In this document: positions 52,627-59,205 of the stretch, piece by piece
How the letters are laid out: every line of letters starts with the position of its first letter
Numbering within the stretch: position 1 is the stretch's first letter
Assembly (NCBI GenBank): GCA_040880465.1
Contig: JBBDIK010000011.1
Location: forward strand, 124,001-188,000
Length of the DNA stretch: 64,000 bases
Source of the DNA: JBBDIK01 sp040880465
GTDB lineage: Bacteria > Actinomycetota > UBA4738 > JBBDHU01
Direction of reading: 5' to 3'
The notes under the pieces: generated by a model
The model's input: the letters and a program-made list of their open reading frames with translations, nothing else
What the model was told of the DNA's origin: nothing
Database searches by the model: none
Translations under genes and position numbers: made by a program

Positions 52627-53631
52627 TCACCCATCTTGAACGCCGACCGCCGGACCGGCAAGCGGGAGAGCGAGCCCGGACACGATGGAGCGCACCACCC
52701 TCGGGCCCTCGTAGATCAGACCGGTGTAGAGCTGGACGGTCGTAGCCCCGGCATCCAGGCACCGCCGGGCGTTCTCGGCGGTCGCGAGGCCCCCGCAGGC
52801 GTTCACGGGAAGGTCGATCGCCCGGCGGACCTGCTCCACCATCCTCGGCGTGTGCTCAACCAGGGCGCGGCCGGACAGGCCGCCCCGTCCCTTCACAAGG
52901 CGAGCGTCCTCAACGGGGACGGTGTTCCCGCAGGTCAGCCCGTCGGCGCCCCCGTCTGCGGCGATCCGAGCGAGGCCAAGGACACGGTCCTGCTCCTCCG
53001 GCGTTCGGAACGGAGGCAGCTTCACGAACAACGGCCGCTCGCGGACCCGCCCCAGTTCCGTCAGGACTCGAACCAGGTACGCGGCATCGTCGGTGCGGTC
53101 GTGCCGCCAGGGAGAGTTCGGACTCGACACGTTCAGCTCGAACCCATCGACCAGCGGGGCGAGTGCTTCGTGGGCCGCCAGGACGTCCGAGACGTCCTCA
53201 TCCGCCAAACTCACGAAGACGGCCGCCCGGAGCCGTCCGAGGGAGCGCAGATTCGAGGCGACAGCCTCGACGCCGCGGTTCGGGATCCCCATGGCGTTCG
53301 TCAGTGTGGCGGCGCGCCGGTCGCGCGCGATCCGCGGCCGGGGGTTCCCCTCGCGTGGCAGACGAGACACCGTCCCTCCCACGAGATATCCGAACCCCAG
53401 CGCTGCAAGCCCACGGAGTTCCGCGCAATTCTTGTCGAACCCGGCGGCCAGACCGACGGGGTTCCGCAAGGCGATCCCCGTGAGGTCGACTGGAAGGTCG
53501 GGGATCGCGGAGGAACCGGAGATGGCACGCCACGGAAGCGGCAGTCGGAAGGCCGTCTCGGCGAGGTGATGGGAAGTCTCCGGCGGGAGGGTGAAGAGCG
53601 CAGGGCGCACCAACGACCGGTAGAGACCCAT
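52627..53631 (-). CDS. pyrD: Dihydroorotate dehydrogenase, class 2
   Basis: PyrD oxidises dihydroorotate to orotate with quinone as acceptor, at the membrane. The 334-residue protein has the N-terminal helical membrane-binding extension of class 2 (LYRSLVRPALFTLPPETSHH), the FMN-binding GLAAGFDKN, the catalytic-Ser loop NVSSPNSPW and the C-terminal phosphate loop with VQLYTGLIYEGP. It is divergent from pyrE with only 21 bp between the preferred starts. Confidence 0.95.
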   Translation of the reverse strand: MGLYRSLVRPALFTLPPETSHHLAETAFRLPLPWRAISGSSAIPDLPVDLTGIALRNPVGLAAGFDKNCAELRGLAALGFGYLVGGTVSRLPREGNPRPRIARDRRAATLTNAMGIPNRGVEAVASNLRSLGRLRAAVFVSLADEDVSDVLAAHEALAPLVDGFELNVSSPNSPWRHDRTDDAAYLVRVLTELGRVRERPLFVKLPPFRTPEEQDRVLGLARIAADGGADGLTCGNTVPVEDARLVKGRGGLSGRALVEHTPRMVEQVRRAIDLPVNACGGLATAENARRCLDAGATTVQLYTGLIYEGPRVVRSIVSGLALPLAGPAVGVQDG

Positions 53632-53639
53632 CGAAGCCC

Positions 53640-53646
53640 TATGCTA
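53640..53646. promoter_or_regulatory. Shared, symmetric -10 element for divergent pyrD and pyrE
   Basis: TATGCTA reads as TATGCT on the plus strand, seven bases before the pyrE GTG at 53653. On the minus strand it reads TAGCAT, nine bases before the pyrD ATG. One near-palindromic element could therefore start both transcripts. Confidence 0.45.
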
Positions 53647-53652
53647 CCGGAC

Positions 53653-54159
53653 GTGACCGAGGACCTGGCCCGCCGCTTGATCGACCGTTCCGAGATCCAC
53701 GGCAAGTTCGTCCTCTCGTCGGGTCGGACGTCGAACGTCTATTTCGACAAGTTCCGGTTCCTGACGGACCCGCCGCTGCTCGACGAACTCGCCGGCATGG
53801 TAAGCGGGATGCTGCCGCACGGCCTGACGCACGTTGCGTCACCCGAAGGCGCCGCGACGCTCCTGCTCGCGCCGGTCGGGATCCGGGCGGGTCTGCCGAT
53901 GGCCGTGGTCCGCAAGGAGCCCAAGGAGTACGGGACGAGAGAGCGGGTCGAAGGTGAGATCGGAGCGGATGCTCGTGTCGGACTCATCGAAGACGTCAGC
54001 ACGACCGGCCACCAGACGTTGGCCGCCGCCAAAGCGTTGGAAGCGCATGGTGCGACGATCGACATCATCATCCTGACGATCGACCGAGGTGGCGCGGACG
54101 CGTTGCGCAGCGCGGGGTACCGCGTCGAGTCGGTGGTGTCGCTTCGGCCGGAGGGATGA
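53653..54159 (+). CDS. pyrE: Orotate phosphoribosyltransferase
   Basis: PyrE joins orotate to PRPP to give OMP, the step after PyrD in pyrimidine synthesis. The protein has the early EIHGKFVLSSGRTSNVYFD segment and the PRPP-binding loop LIEDVSTTGHQTLAAAKALE. I prefer the GTG at 53653 (VTEDLARRL, 168 residues) because TATGCT lies seven bases upstream. The ATG at 53641 would add four residues (MLPD) but itself lies in that element. Confidence 0.92.
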   Translation: MTEDLARRLIDRSEIHGKFVLSSGRTSNVYFDKFRFLTDPPLLDELAGMVSGMLPHGLTHVASPEGAATLLLAPVGIRAGLPMAVVRKEPKEYGTRERVEGEIGADARVGLIEDVSTTGHQTLAAAKALEAHGATIDIIILTIDRGGADALRSAGYRVESVVSLRPEG

Positions 54160-54162
54160 CGC

Positions 54163-54891
54163 CTAGGTCTGAACGTCGCCGCGGATGACGCGCCAGATAC
54201 GCAATTGCCACAGCGCCCGGCTGCCGCGCTCCTGCAGGCTGACGATCCCCTGCTGAACCAGCTTCTTCACGGCCTGGGACTTCGCCACCAGGTCGGGCAG
54301 CGGAAGGTTCCGCTCGAGGATCGCCTCCATGTTCGCCGCGCCGAAGATCCTGCGCGTGACCTCGAGGATCTTGCTCTCGTTCTGGATCGTGCCGGTCGGC
54401 AGGTACATCCGCCCACCCGGTGCCAGGCAGTCCCCGACCTCCTCCACCATCTGAACGGGGAGTTCGGCTCCTGTGGGGCCACCTGCGTGTCCGTCCGGGA
54501 ACCAGCCGGTGAGCCGTCCGATCTCATCGGGGATACCGGACACGTCACCGATGATGACGTCGGCGTGGACGTCGCGGACGGGATCGAAGAGGCTGCCCGC
54601 GCGGAACTCGGTGCGGCCGGCCAGCCCGAGGGCCTTCGCGTTCTCGCGCGCCATCTCAACAGATGCTTCACTGAGATCGACGCCGACGACGCGAGCAGCT
54701 CCGAGGCGAGCCGCCACGAACGACAGGACCCCGCTGCCGCACCCGACATCGATCACGGTGTCTCCGGGCTTGATCTCAAGAGCATCTGCGAGGGTCTTGC
54801 TCGTCGTCGTCGGGCTGAACACGCCAGGTCCGACCTTGAACTCGAAGGGGCCCGTCCGGCCCTTCCACTCGAGGGTTGCGGATTCACTCAT
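54163..54891 (-). CDS. Class I SAM-dependent methyltransferase (PrmA/rRNA-type)
   Basis: The 242-residue protein has the SAM motif VIDVGCGSGVLSFVAARLGA at about 46-65 and VVGVDLS, preceded by a FSPTTTSKTLADAL segment that recalls PrmA-like protein or nucleic-acid methyltransferases. In place of an NPPY motif it has IIGDVSGIPD, so the target is unclear. TATCGT ends six bases before the ATG, suggesting a leaderless mRNA. Its 3' end meets the pyrE end tail to tail. Confidence 0.8.
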   Translation of the reverse strand: MSESATLEWKGRTGPFEFKVGPGVFSPTTTSKTLADALEIKPGDTVIDVGCGSGVLSFVAARLGAARVVGVDLSEASVEMARENAKALGLAGRTEFRAGSLFDPVRDVHADVIIGDVSGIPDEIGRLTGWFPDGHAGGPTGAELPVQMVEEVGDCLAPGGRMYLPTGTIQNESKILEVTRRIFGAANMEAILERNLPLPDLVAKSQAVKKLVQQGIVSLQERGSRALWQLRIWRVIRGDVQT

Positions 54892-54951
54892 CCGACCACG
54901 ATACCGGATTCTTCATCTCTTTCCTACCCGGCGGTAGCTTGTAGGCACGGA

Positions 54952-55452
54952 TCAGACCTTCGGAAGGTCCTGCACGCCGGCCAGGGCCCCTTCGCCAGGC
55001 ACCAGCAGCCCCGCCTGGACGGCGGCGGCGTCCGCTTCGCAACGATCCGCAACGACCTGCGTATCCACCCCTCGCTGCCCGTTCGGATACGGAGCGATCC
55101 GCGATGCAGCTCGCGTGAGCAGCTTGTGGGCTCCGTGGGCGTTCCCGCGCAACAGGTGCACGTAGCCCGCACCCATCTGAGAAAGGCCCTTGAAGAACTC
55201 GGCGTCATCGGTGTCCCGCGACTGCTTCCAGGCCGTCTCCCACGCCTCATGCGCGGGGAAGTAGCGACCGGCGTTGAAGTGCTCGACCGCGAGCCGGTGG
55301 TTCTCGTCGCGCGAAAGGCTGTCGAAGTCCTCGAGGTGAAGCGCATTCTCGGCGTCCCAGGGCTGCGGCCGACCGAGTGCATCCCGAGGCCGTTCGGGCT
55401 TGTTGCGCTGTTCGCTGGGGAGGCCGGTCTTGCCGGTCGCTTCCTGCCTCAT
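54952..55452 (-). CDS. DUF309 protein
   Basis: The 166-residue protein contains the DUF309 signature HFNAGRYFPAHEAWETAWKQ with invariant His and Glu residues, and a following GLSQMGAGYVHLLRGN helix. The family forms a small helical bundle of unknown function. GGAGGG precedes the ATG at 55452 (MRQEATGKTG); the frame upstream is open but not homologous. Confidence 0.82.
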   Translation of the reverse strand: MRQEATGKTGLPSEQRNKPERPRDALGRPQPWDAENALHLEDFDSLSRDENHRLAVEHFNAGRYFPAHEAWETAWKQSRDTDDAEFFKGLSQMGAGYVHLLRGNAHGAHKLLTRAASRIAPYPNGQRGVDTQVVADRCEADAAAVQAGLLVPGEGALAGVQDLPKV

Positions 55453-55487
55453 CCCCTCCAGCCTACCGGCAGTCCGAGGGCCGACGC

Positions 55488-55856
55488 TCAGCGATGCCGC
55501 TCGCCCTGGAACTCCAGTGCGTATGACCACGAGGTTCCCTCGTCGTTCACCTCGAACCGCAGCAGCCGCCCCGCTTCACCCCCGGGAAGGAACACCGGCA
55601 GGCCGAAGTGCTCGTCAGCAGGCCAGACCTCGGTCCGCGTCCCCGTGTCCAGATCCAACAAGGCCATGCAGCAGTCGCCGTCGCGTTCCAAGGGCCCCAC
55701 CCACTCGTCGACAGGGCCATCCGCCGACCGGAACCGCAGGTACGTGGATGCCCCGTGGACCAAGAGCCGTTCGTTCGGATGCGTCCAGGCCTTGCCCATC
55801 GACCGCCACTTCTCGCCGTCCCGCGAGGACTCGATCATCCATGCCACGTCACCCAT
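55488..55856 (-). CDS. Hypothetical protein
   Basis: I do not recognise this 122-residue product. It is soluble and rich in Trp and charged residues (MGDVAWMIESSRDGEKW, RLLRFEVNDEGTSWSYALEF) with short beta-strand-like stretches. It ends 35 bases upstream of the DUF309 gene on the same strand, so the two may form one unit, divergent from the PAC2 gene. Confidence 0.6.
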   Translation of the reverse strand: MGDVAWMIESSRDGEKWRSMGKAWTHPNERLLVHGASTYLRFRSADGPVDEWVGPLERDGDCCMALLDLDTGTRTEVWPADEHFGLPVFLPGGEAGRLLRFEVNDEGTSWSYALEFQGERHR

Positions 55857-55926
55857 GGCTCCGATCCTTCCAGGGCGGCCGATCGATCGCAAGCGCTCCC
55901 CAGGTGCTGGAGTAAGCTGGCGCGCG

Positions 55927-56784
55927 ATGAGCACGATCGTCTTCGAGGAACAGCCGGACCTGCAGCACCCCACTATCGTCATGGCCTTCTCGGGCTGGAA
56001 CGACGGCGGGGAGGCGGCCAGTGCCGCCGCCGAACACCTGCGGATCCAGTGGAACGCGAAACGGTTCGCACACCTCGATCCGGAGGAGTTCTTCGACTTC
56101 CAGGTGAACCGTCCGACCGTGACCCTGGTCGACGGAACCACCCGCAACATCAGGTGGCCATCGATCGCCTTCCATGCTGCCCGGGCCGGCGACCGCGATG
56201 TCGTCCTCTTCACGGGCGCCGAACCGAACCTCCGCTGGAAGACCTTCGCCGGTGCGGTCGTCGACGTCGCCAAGCACCTCGGAGCTGAGCGGCTGGTGAC
56301 GCTCGGGGCATTCCTCGCCGACGTGGCTCACACGCGGTCGGTGCCGATCGTCGGATCCGCGAGCGACCGGGCCGAGGCCGAGCGGTTGCACCTGGCGCCG
56401 TCGAACTACGAAGGCCCGACCGGCATCATCGGCGTCACGCACGACGTCGCGAACCGGGCCGGACTGGAGTCCGTCTCGTTCTGGGCCGCGGTTCCCCACT
56501 ACATCCCGGTCGGTGAGAACCCGAAGGCGGCGCTGGCACTCGTACGGCGGCTGGCGGGATATCTGGCGATCGAGGTCGACACCGCCAGGCTCGAGCGGAC
56601 CGCCGAGGTCTGGGAGGAGAACGTCACGGAGCAGATCCGTGACAACGAGGCTCTCTCCCATTACCTCGACCGGCTCGAGGAGCCGGATGCCACCGAGTTC
56701 GCCCCCGAGGGCGGAAGTGGCGACGAGATCGCGCAGGAGATCGAGCGCTTCCTGCAGGAGCGAAGCCCGGGAGACGACCAGTGA
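55927..56784 (+). CDS. PAC2-family protein
   Basis: The 285-residue protein belongs to the PAC2 family, named after a eukaryotic proteasome assembly chaperone and found in actinobacteria and archaea. It shows IVMAFSGWNDGGEAASAAAEHL at 17-38, VLFTGAEPNLRW, and a C-terminal helical part with IAQEIERFLQER. The bacterial function is unproven. TAAGCT ends eight bases before the ATG. The stop overlaps the next gene as GTGA. Confidence 0.88.
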   Translation: MSTIVFEEQPDLQHPTIVMAFSGWNDGGEAASAAAEHLRIQWNAKRFAHLDPEEFFDFQVNRPTVTLVDGTTRNIRWPSIAFHAARAGDRDVVLFTGAEPNLRWKTFAGAVVDVAKHLGAERLVTLGAFLADVAHTRSVPIVGSASDRAEAERLHLAPSNYEGPTGIIGVTHDVANRAGLESVSFWAAVPHYIPVGENPKAALALVRRLAGYLAIEVDTARLERTAEVWEENVTEQIRDNEALSHYLDRLEEPDATEFAPEGGSGDEIAQEIERFLQERSPGDDQ

Positions 56785-57548
56785 GGCTCGGAAAGAGCAA
56801 GCCCTCGAAACCGAAGATCATGCCGATCCGGGCGCACGAGGCTGGGCACCCCGAGCAGCGCGGGGCCACGACCGGCAAGAGCGGGGCACTGCGCGCTGCG
56901 ATCTTCGGGGTCAACGATGGGCTCGTGTCCAACCTCTCGCTGATCATGGGCGTTGCCGGCGCGACCGGGACCGACCCGCAGATCGTGCTGCTGGCCGGTG
57001 TCGCGGGACTGCTGGCGGGCGCGTTCTCGATGGGCGCCGGAGAGTACATCTCGATGCGGGTACAGCGGGACGTGTTCGAGCAGCTGCTGGCGCTTGAGCG
57101 CTGGGAACTCGAGAACATGCCTGAGGAGGAGTTGCACGAGCTGACCAAGATCTACGAGGACAAGGGGATGCCGAAGGAGCTGGCCACCGAAGTTGCGGTC
57201 GCGCTCTCGAAGGACGTCGATGTGGCGCTCGAAACCCACGCACGCGAGGAACTCGGCCTTGACCCCCACGAACTCGGCTCTCCCACGGGTGCGGCGATCT
57301 CGTCGTTCATCGCGTTCTCGCTGGGAGCTCTGGTCCCACTGTTCCCGTTCTTCTTCGTGTCGGGGATGACCGGCATCGTTCTCTCGGCGACCCTGTCGGG
57401 CATCACGCTCTTCGCCGTCGGCAGCGCGATGACGATCTTCACCGGCAAGCACTTCTGGCTCTCGGGCCTGCGGATGCTGGCGGTCGGCGGCGGTGCGGCA
57501 ACGATCACCTATCTCGTCGGCAGCATGTTCCACGTCAACTCACTCTAG
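56781..57548 (+). CDS. VIT1/CCC1-type metal transporter family protein
   Basis: The 255-residue membrane protein has the VIT1/CCC1 pattern: AIFGVNDGLVSNLSLIMGVAGA in helix 1, GAFSMGAGEYISMRVQRDVFEQ in helix 2, a charged cytoplasmic Glu-rich region (about 95-165) that in the family binds iron, then three more helices with PLFPFFF. It probably moves iron or manganese. Its end overlaps the end of the pgl gene by four bases, tail to tail. Confidence 0.88.
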   Translation: MRLGKSKPSKPKIMPIRAHEAGHPEQRGATTGKSGALRAAIFGVNDGLVSNLSLIMGVAGATGTDPQIVLLAGVAGLLAGAFSMGAGEYISMRVQRDVFEQLLALERWELENMPEEELHELTKIYEDKGMPKELATEVAVALSKDVDVALETHAREELGLDPHELGSPTGAAISSFIAFSLGALVPLFPFFFVSGMTGIVLSATLSGITLFAVGSAMTIFTGKHFWLSGLRMLAVGGGAATITYLVGSMFHVNSL

Positions 57549-58171
57549 GCTGCGTCCACCGCCTCCGGATCGGCCAGCACGACCACCCGTTCCGCACGAA
57601 CGCCCGCCGCCGGGATCCCGGACGCCGAAAGCATCTCCAGGAGCGTCTGCTGCTTGGCTGCCCCCGACACGAGGAACACGGCGAGGTGGGCGGCGTTCAG
57701 GACCGGATAGGTCAGCGTCATGCGCCGATGGTCAGGCCGCTCGACCAGCACCACGTTGCGATCGGTGACTTCGAGCGCCGGGTCGCCGGGGAACAGCGAG
57801 GCCGTGTGGCCGTCCTCGCCGAGCCCGAGGAAGATGAGGTCGAACGCTGGCACGCCGGGCCCGAACACCGATGCCAACTCAGTCTCGTAGCTCTCGGGAT
57901 CGCAACCGGTCATCGGGTGGGCGCGCGCGGGAACGTGCGAGAGCAACGTCTCGTCGGCCATCCGGAAGTTGGACGCCGGGTCGTCCGGCGGAACGCATCG
58001 CTCGTCGCCGAAGAAGACCTCGACCCGCTCCCAGGCTGCCGGGTGCTTCGCCAGCTCCTCGTAGGTCGCACGCGGAGTGCTTCCGCCCGAGAGCGCGACG
58101 GTCCGCGGCGCCGTCTCCAAGAACAGGCGTGTCGCCTCGCCCGGCAGGTCGGTGGCGACCCTAAGCTCCAT
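57545..58171 (-). CDS. pgl: 6-phosphogluconolactonase
   Basis: Pgl hydrolyses 6-phosphoglucono-lactone in the oxidative pentose phosphate pathway. The 208-residue protein has the SugarP-isomerase fold motifs ALSGGSTPRATYEEL near the start, VFFGDERCVPPDDPASNF and LGLGEDGHTASLFPG. It overlaps the marR stop by 11 bases, so it follows marR in one transcript. No zwf or opcA is nearby. Confidence 0.94.
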   Translation of the reverse strand: MELRVATDLPGEATRLFLETAPRTVALSGGSTPRATYEELAKHPAAWERVEVFFGDERCVPPDDPASNFRMADETLLSHVPARAHPMTGCDPESYETELASVFGPGVPAFDLIFLGLGEDGHTASLFPGDPALEVTDRNVVLVERPDHRRMTLTYPVLNAAHLAVFLVSGAAKQQTLLEMLSASGIPAAGVRAERVVVLADPEAVDAA

Positions 58172-58610
58172 CGGCCTCCTCCTCGTCCTCCTCGATGCCG
58201 ATGATGAACTCCAGGCCGCGGCGCATGGTGGCGAAGTTGCGATAGCCGAACTCGCGCCGGTACCGCCCCTCGATGCCGGCGACGATCCGGCGTGCGTCGG
58301 CCACGTACCGCCGCCCCCGGGCGGTCAGACGCACGATCTTCGCGCGCGAGTCGTCCGGGTCAGGCACCCGTCGGATGTACCCGCGGGCCTCCAGATCGTC
58401 GACGATCAGCATCATCCCTTGCTTGGTGATGCGCGCGCGCTTGGCCAGCTCGCCGAGCCGCGTTCCCGATCGGCGGTCGATGCTCATGAACACGGCGGCG
58501 TGACTCGGGCGAACGTCCTCCCAGCCCCACTCGTTCAGGGTGTCGAGGAGTTCCGACGCGAGCGTGCGGTGGGCGCCGAGGCAGAGCCGAGCCAGGTCGG
58601 TGTCCGGCAT
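58161..58610 (-). CDS. MarR-family transcriptional regulator
   Basis: The 149-residue protein is a winged-helix MarR-type repressor. The recognition region lies at about 48-90 (RLGELAKRARITKQGMMLIVDDLEARGYIRRVPDPDDSRAKIV). Flanking helices serve dimerisation, and the C-terminal end is strongly acidic. A perfect 10-bp inverted repeat lies just upstream, between this gene and the divergent acetyltransferase, and is its probable operator. Confidence 0.92.
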   Translation of the reverse strand: MPDTDLARLCLGAHRTLASELLDTLNEWGWEDVRPSHAAVFMSIDRRSGTRLGELAKRARITKQGMMLIVDDLEARGYIRRVPDPDDSRAKIVRLTARGRRYVADARRIVAGIEGRYRREFGYRNFATMRRGLEFIIGIEEDEEEADGA

Positions 58611-58637
58611 GGGTGGCTATCCTCGCGCGCCGGGACG

Positions 58638-58662
58638 CCTTCGTCAATCACCTTGACGAAGG
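58638..58662. promoter_or_regulatory. Perfect 10-bp inverted repeat, probable MarR operator
   Basis: CCTTCGTCAA and TTGACGAAGG flank the spacer TCACC in the 75-bp region between marR and the GNAT gene. The site ends 10 bp upstream of the TAGGGT -10 box of the GNAT gene, so it would cover the -35 region. Confidence 0.7.
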
Positions 58663-58672
58663 GTGGGTTCGG

Positions 58673-58678
58673 TAGGGT
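58673..58678 (+). promoter_or_regulatory. Predicted -10 box of a leaderless GNAT-gene promoter
   Basis: TAGGGT is followed by seven bases and then the ATG, with no ribosome-binding site. The MarR-type inverted repeat lies immediately upstream. Confidence 0.5.
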
Positions 58679-58685
58679 TCGGGAC

Positions 58686-59192
58686 ATGGCGATCGAGATC
58701 CGCCGCGTGCGGCCGGAGGAATACGAGGAAGCGGGCGAGGTGACGGCACTCGCCTACCGCGAGTTCGGCCCGGACGGAGACGAGGACTGGGAGTCCTACT
58801 TCCGTCGGGTCGCCGACGTGGCCGGCCGCGACGCCGTCGCGGCCGTGTTCGTTGCCCTCGATGATGGGGAGATCATCGGGTCCGTGACCTTGGAGCTGGA
58901 CGAACGCGTCGGAAGCCGCCTTCCCGCCGCGAACGAACGTCTGGGCCCGGACCAGGCGCACATCCGGATGCTCGGCGTGCGCCCGGCTGCCCGCCGGGGA
59001 GGAACCGGGAAGGCCCTCATGCGATATGCGATCGAGGAGGCACGGGCGGCGGGCAAGAGCCGGCTCACGCTCCATACATCGACGCGGATGGAGGCTGCCC
59101 AGGGGATGTACGAAGGGATGGGTTTCGACCTGGTCGGCGAGGAGACCTTCGACGACGGCTTCTGCCTGTTGGCCTACGAACTCGCCCTCTGA
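58686..59192 (+). CDS. GNAT-family N-acetyltransferase
   Basis: The 168-residue protein shows the GNAT core. Strand 4 is IRMLGVRPAARRGGTGKALM with the acetyl-CoA loop RRGGTG, followed by the C-terminal AAQGMYEGMGFDLVGEE segment. The acceptor is unknown. Divergent transcription from a marR gene across a clear operator suggests induction by a small ligand, such as a toxic amine or drug. Confidence 0.9.
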   Translation: MAIEIRRVRPEEYEEAGEVTALAYREFGPDGDEDWESYFRRVADVAGRDAVAAVFVALDDGEIIGSVTLELDERVGSRLPAANERLGPDQAHIRMLGVRPAARRGGTGKALMRYAIEEARAAGKSRLTLHTSTRMEAAQGMYEGMGFDLVGEETFDDGFCLLAYELAL

Positions 59193-59205
59193 CCCGCGAG
59201 ATATC

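Noticed and set aside
51556..54159. Open plus-strand frame of 867 codons
   Set aside because: Most of it is antisense to potA and pyrD, with Arg/Pro/His-rich composition and no homology. Only the last 169 codons, pyrE, are real. Similar long antisense frames over atpD (3305-4882), atpA/atpG (5062-6420) and the debranching enzymes are GC-driven shadows.
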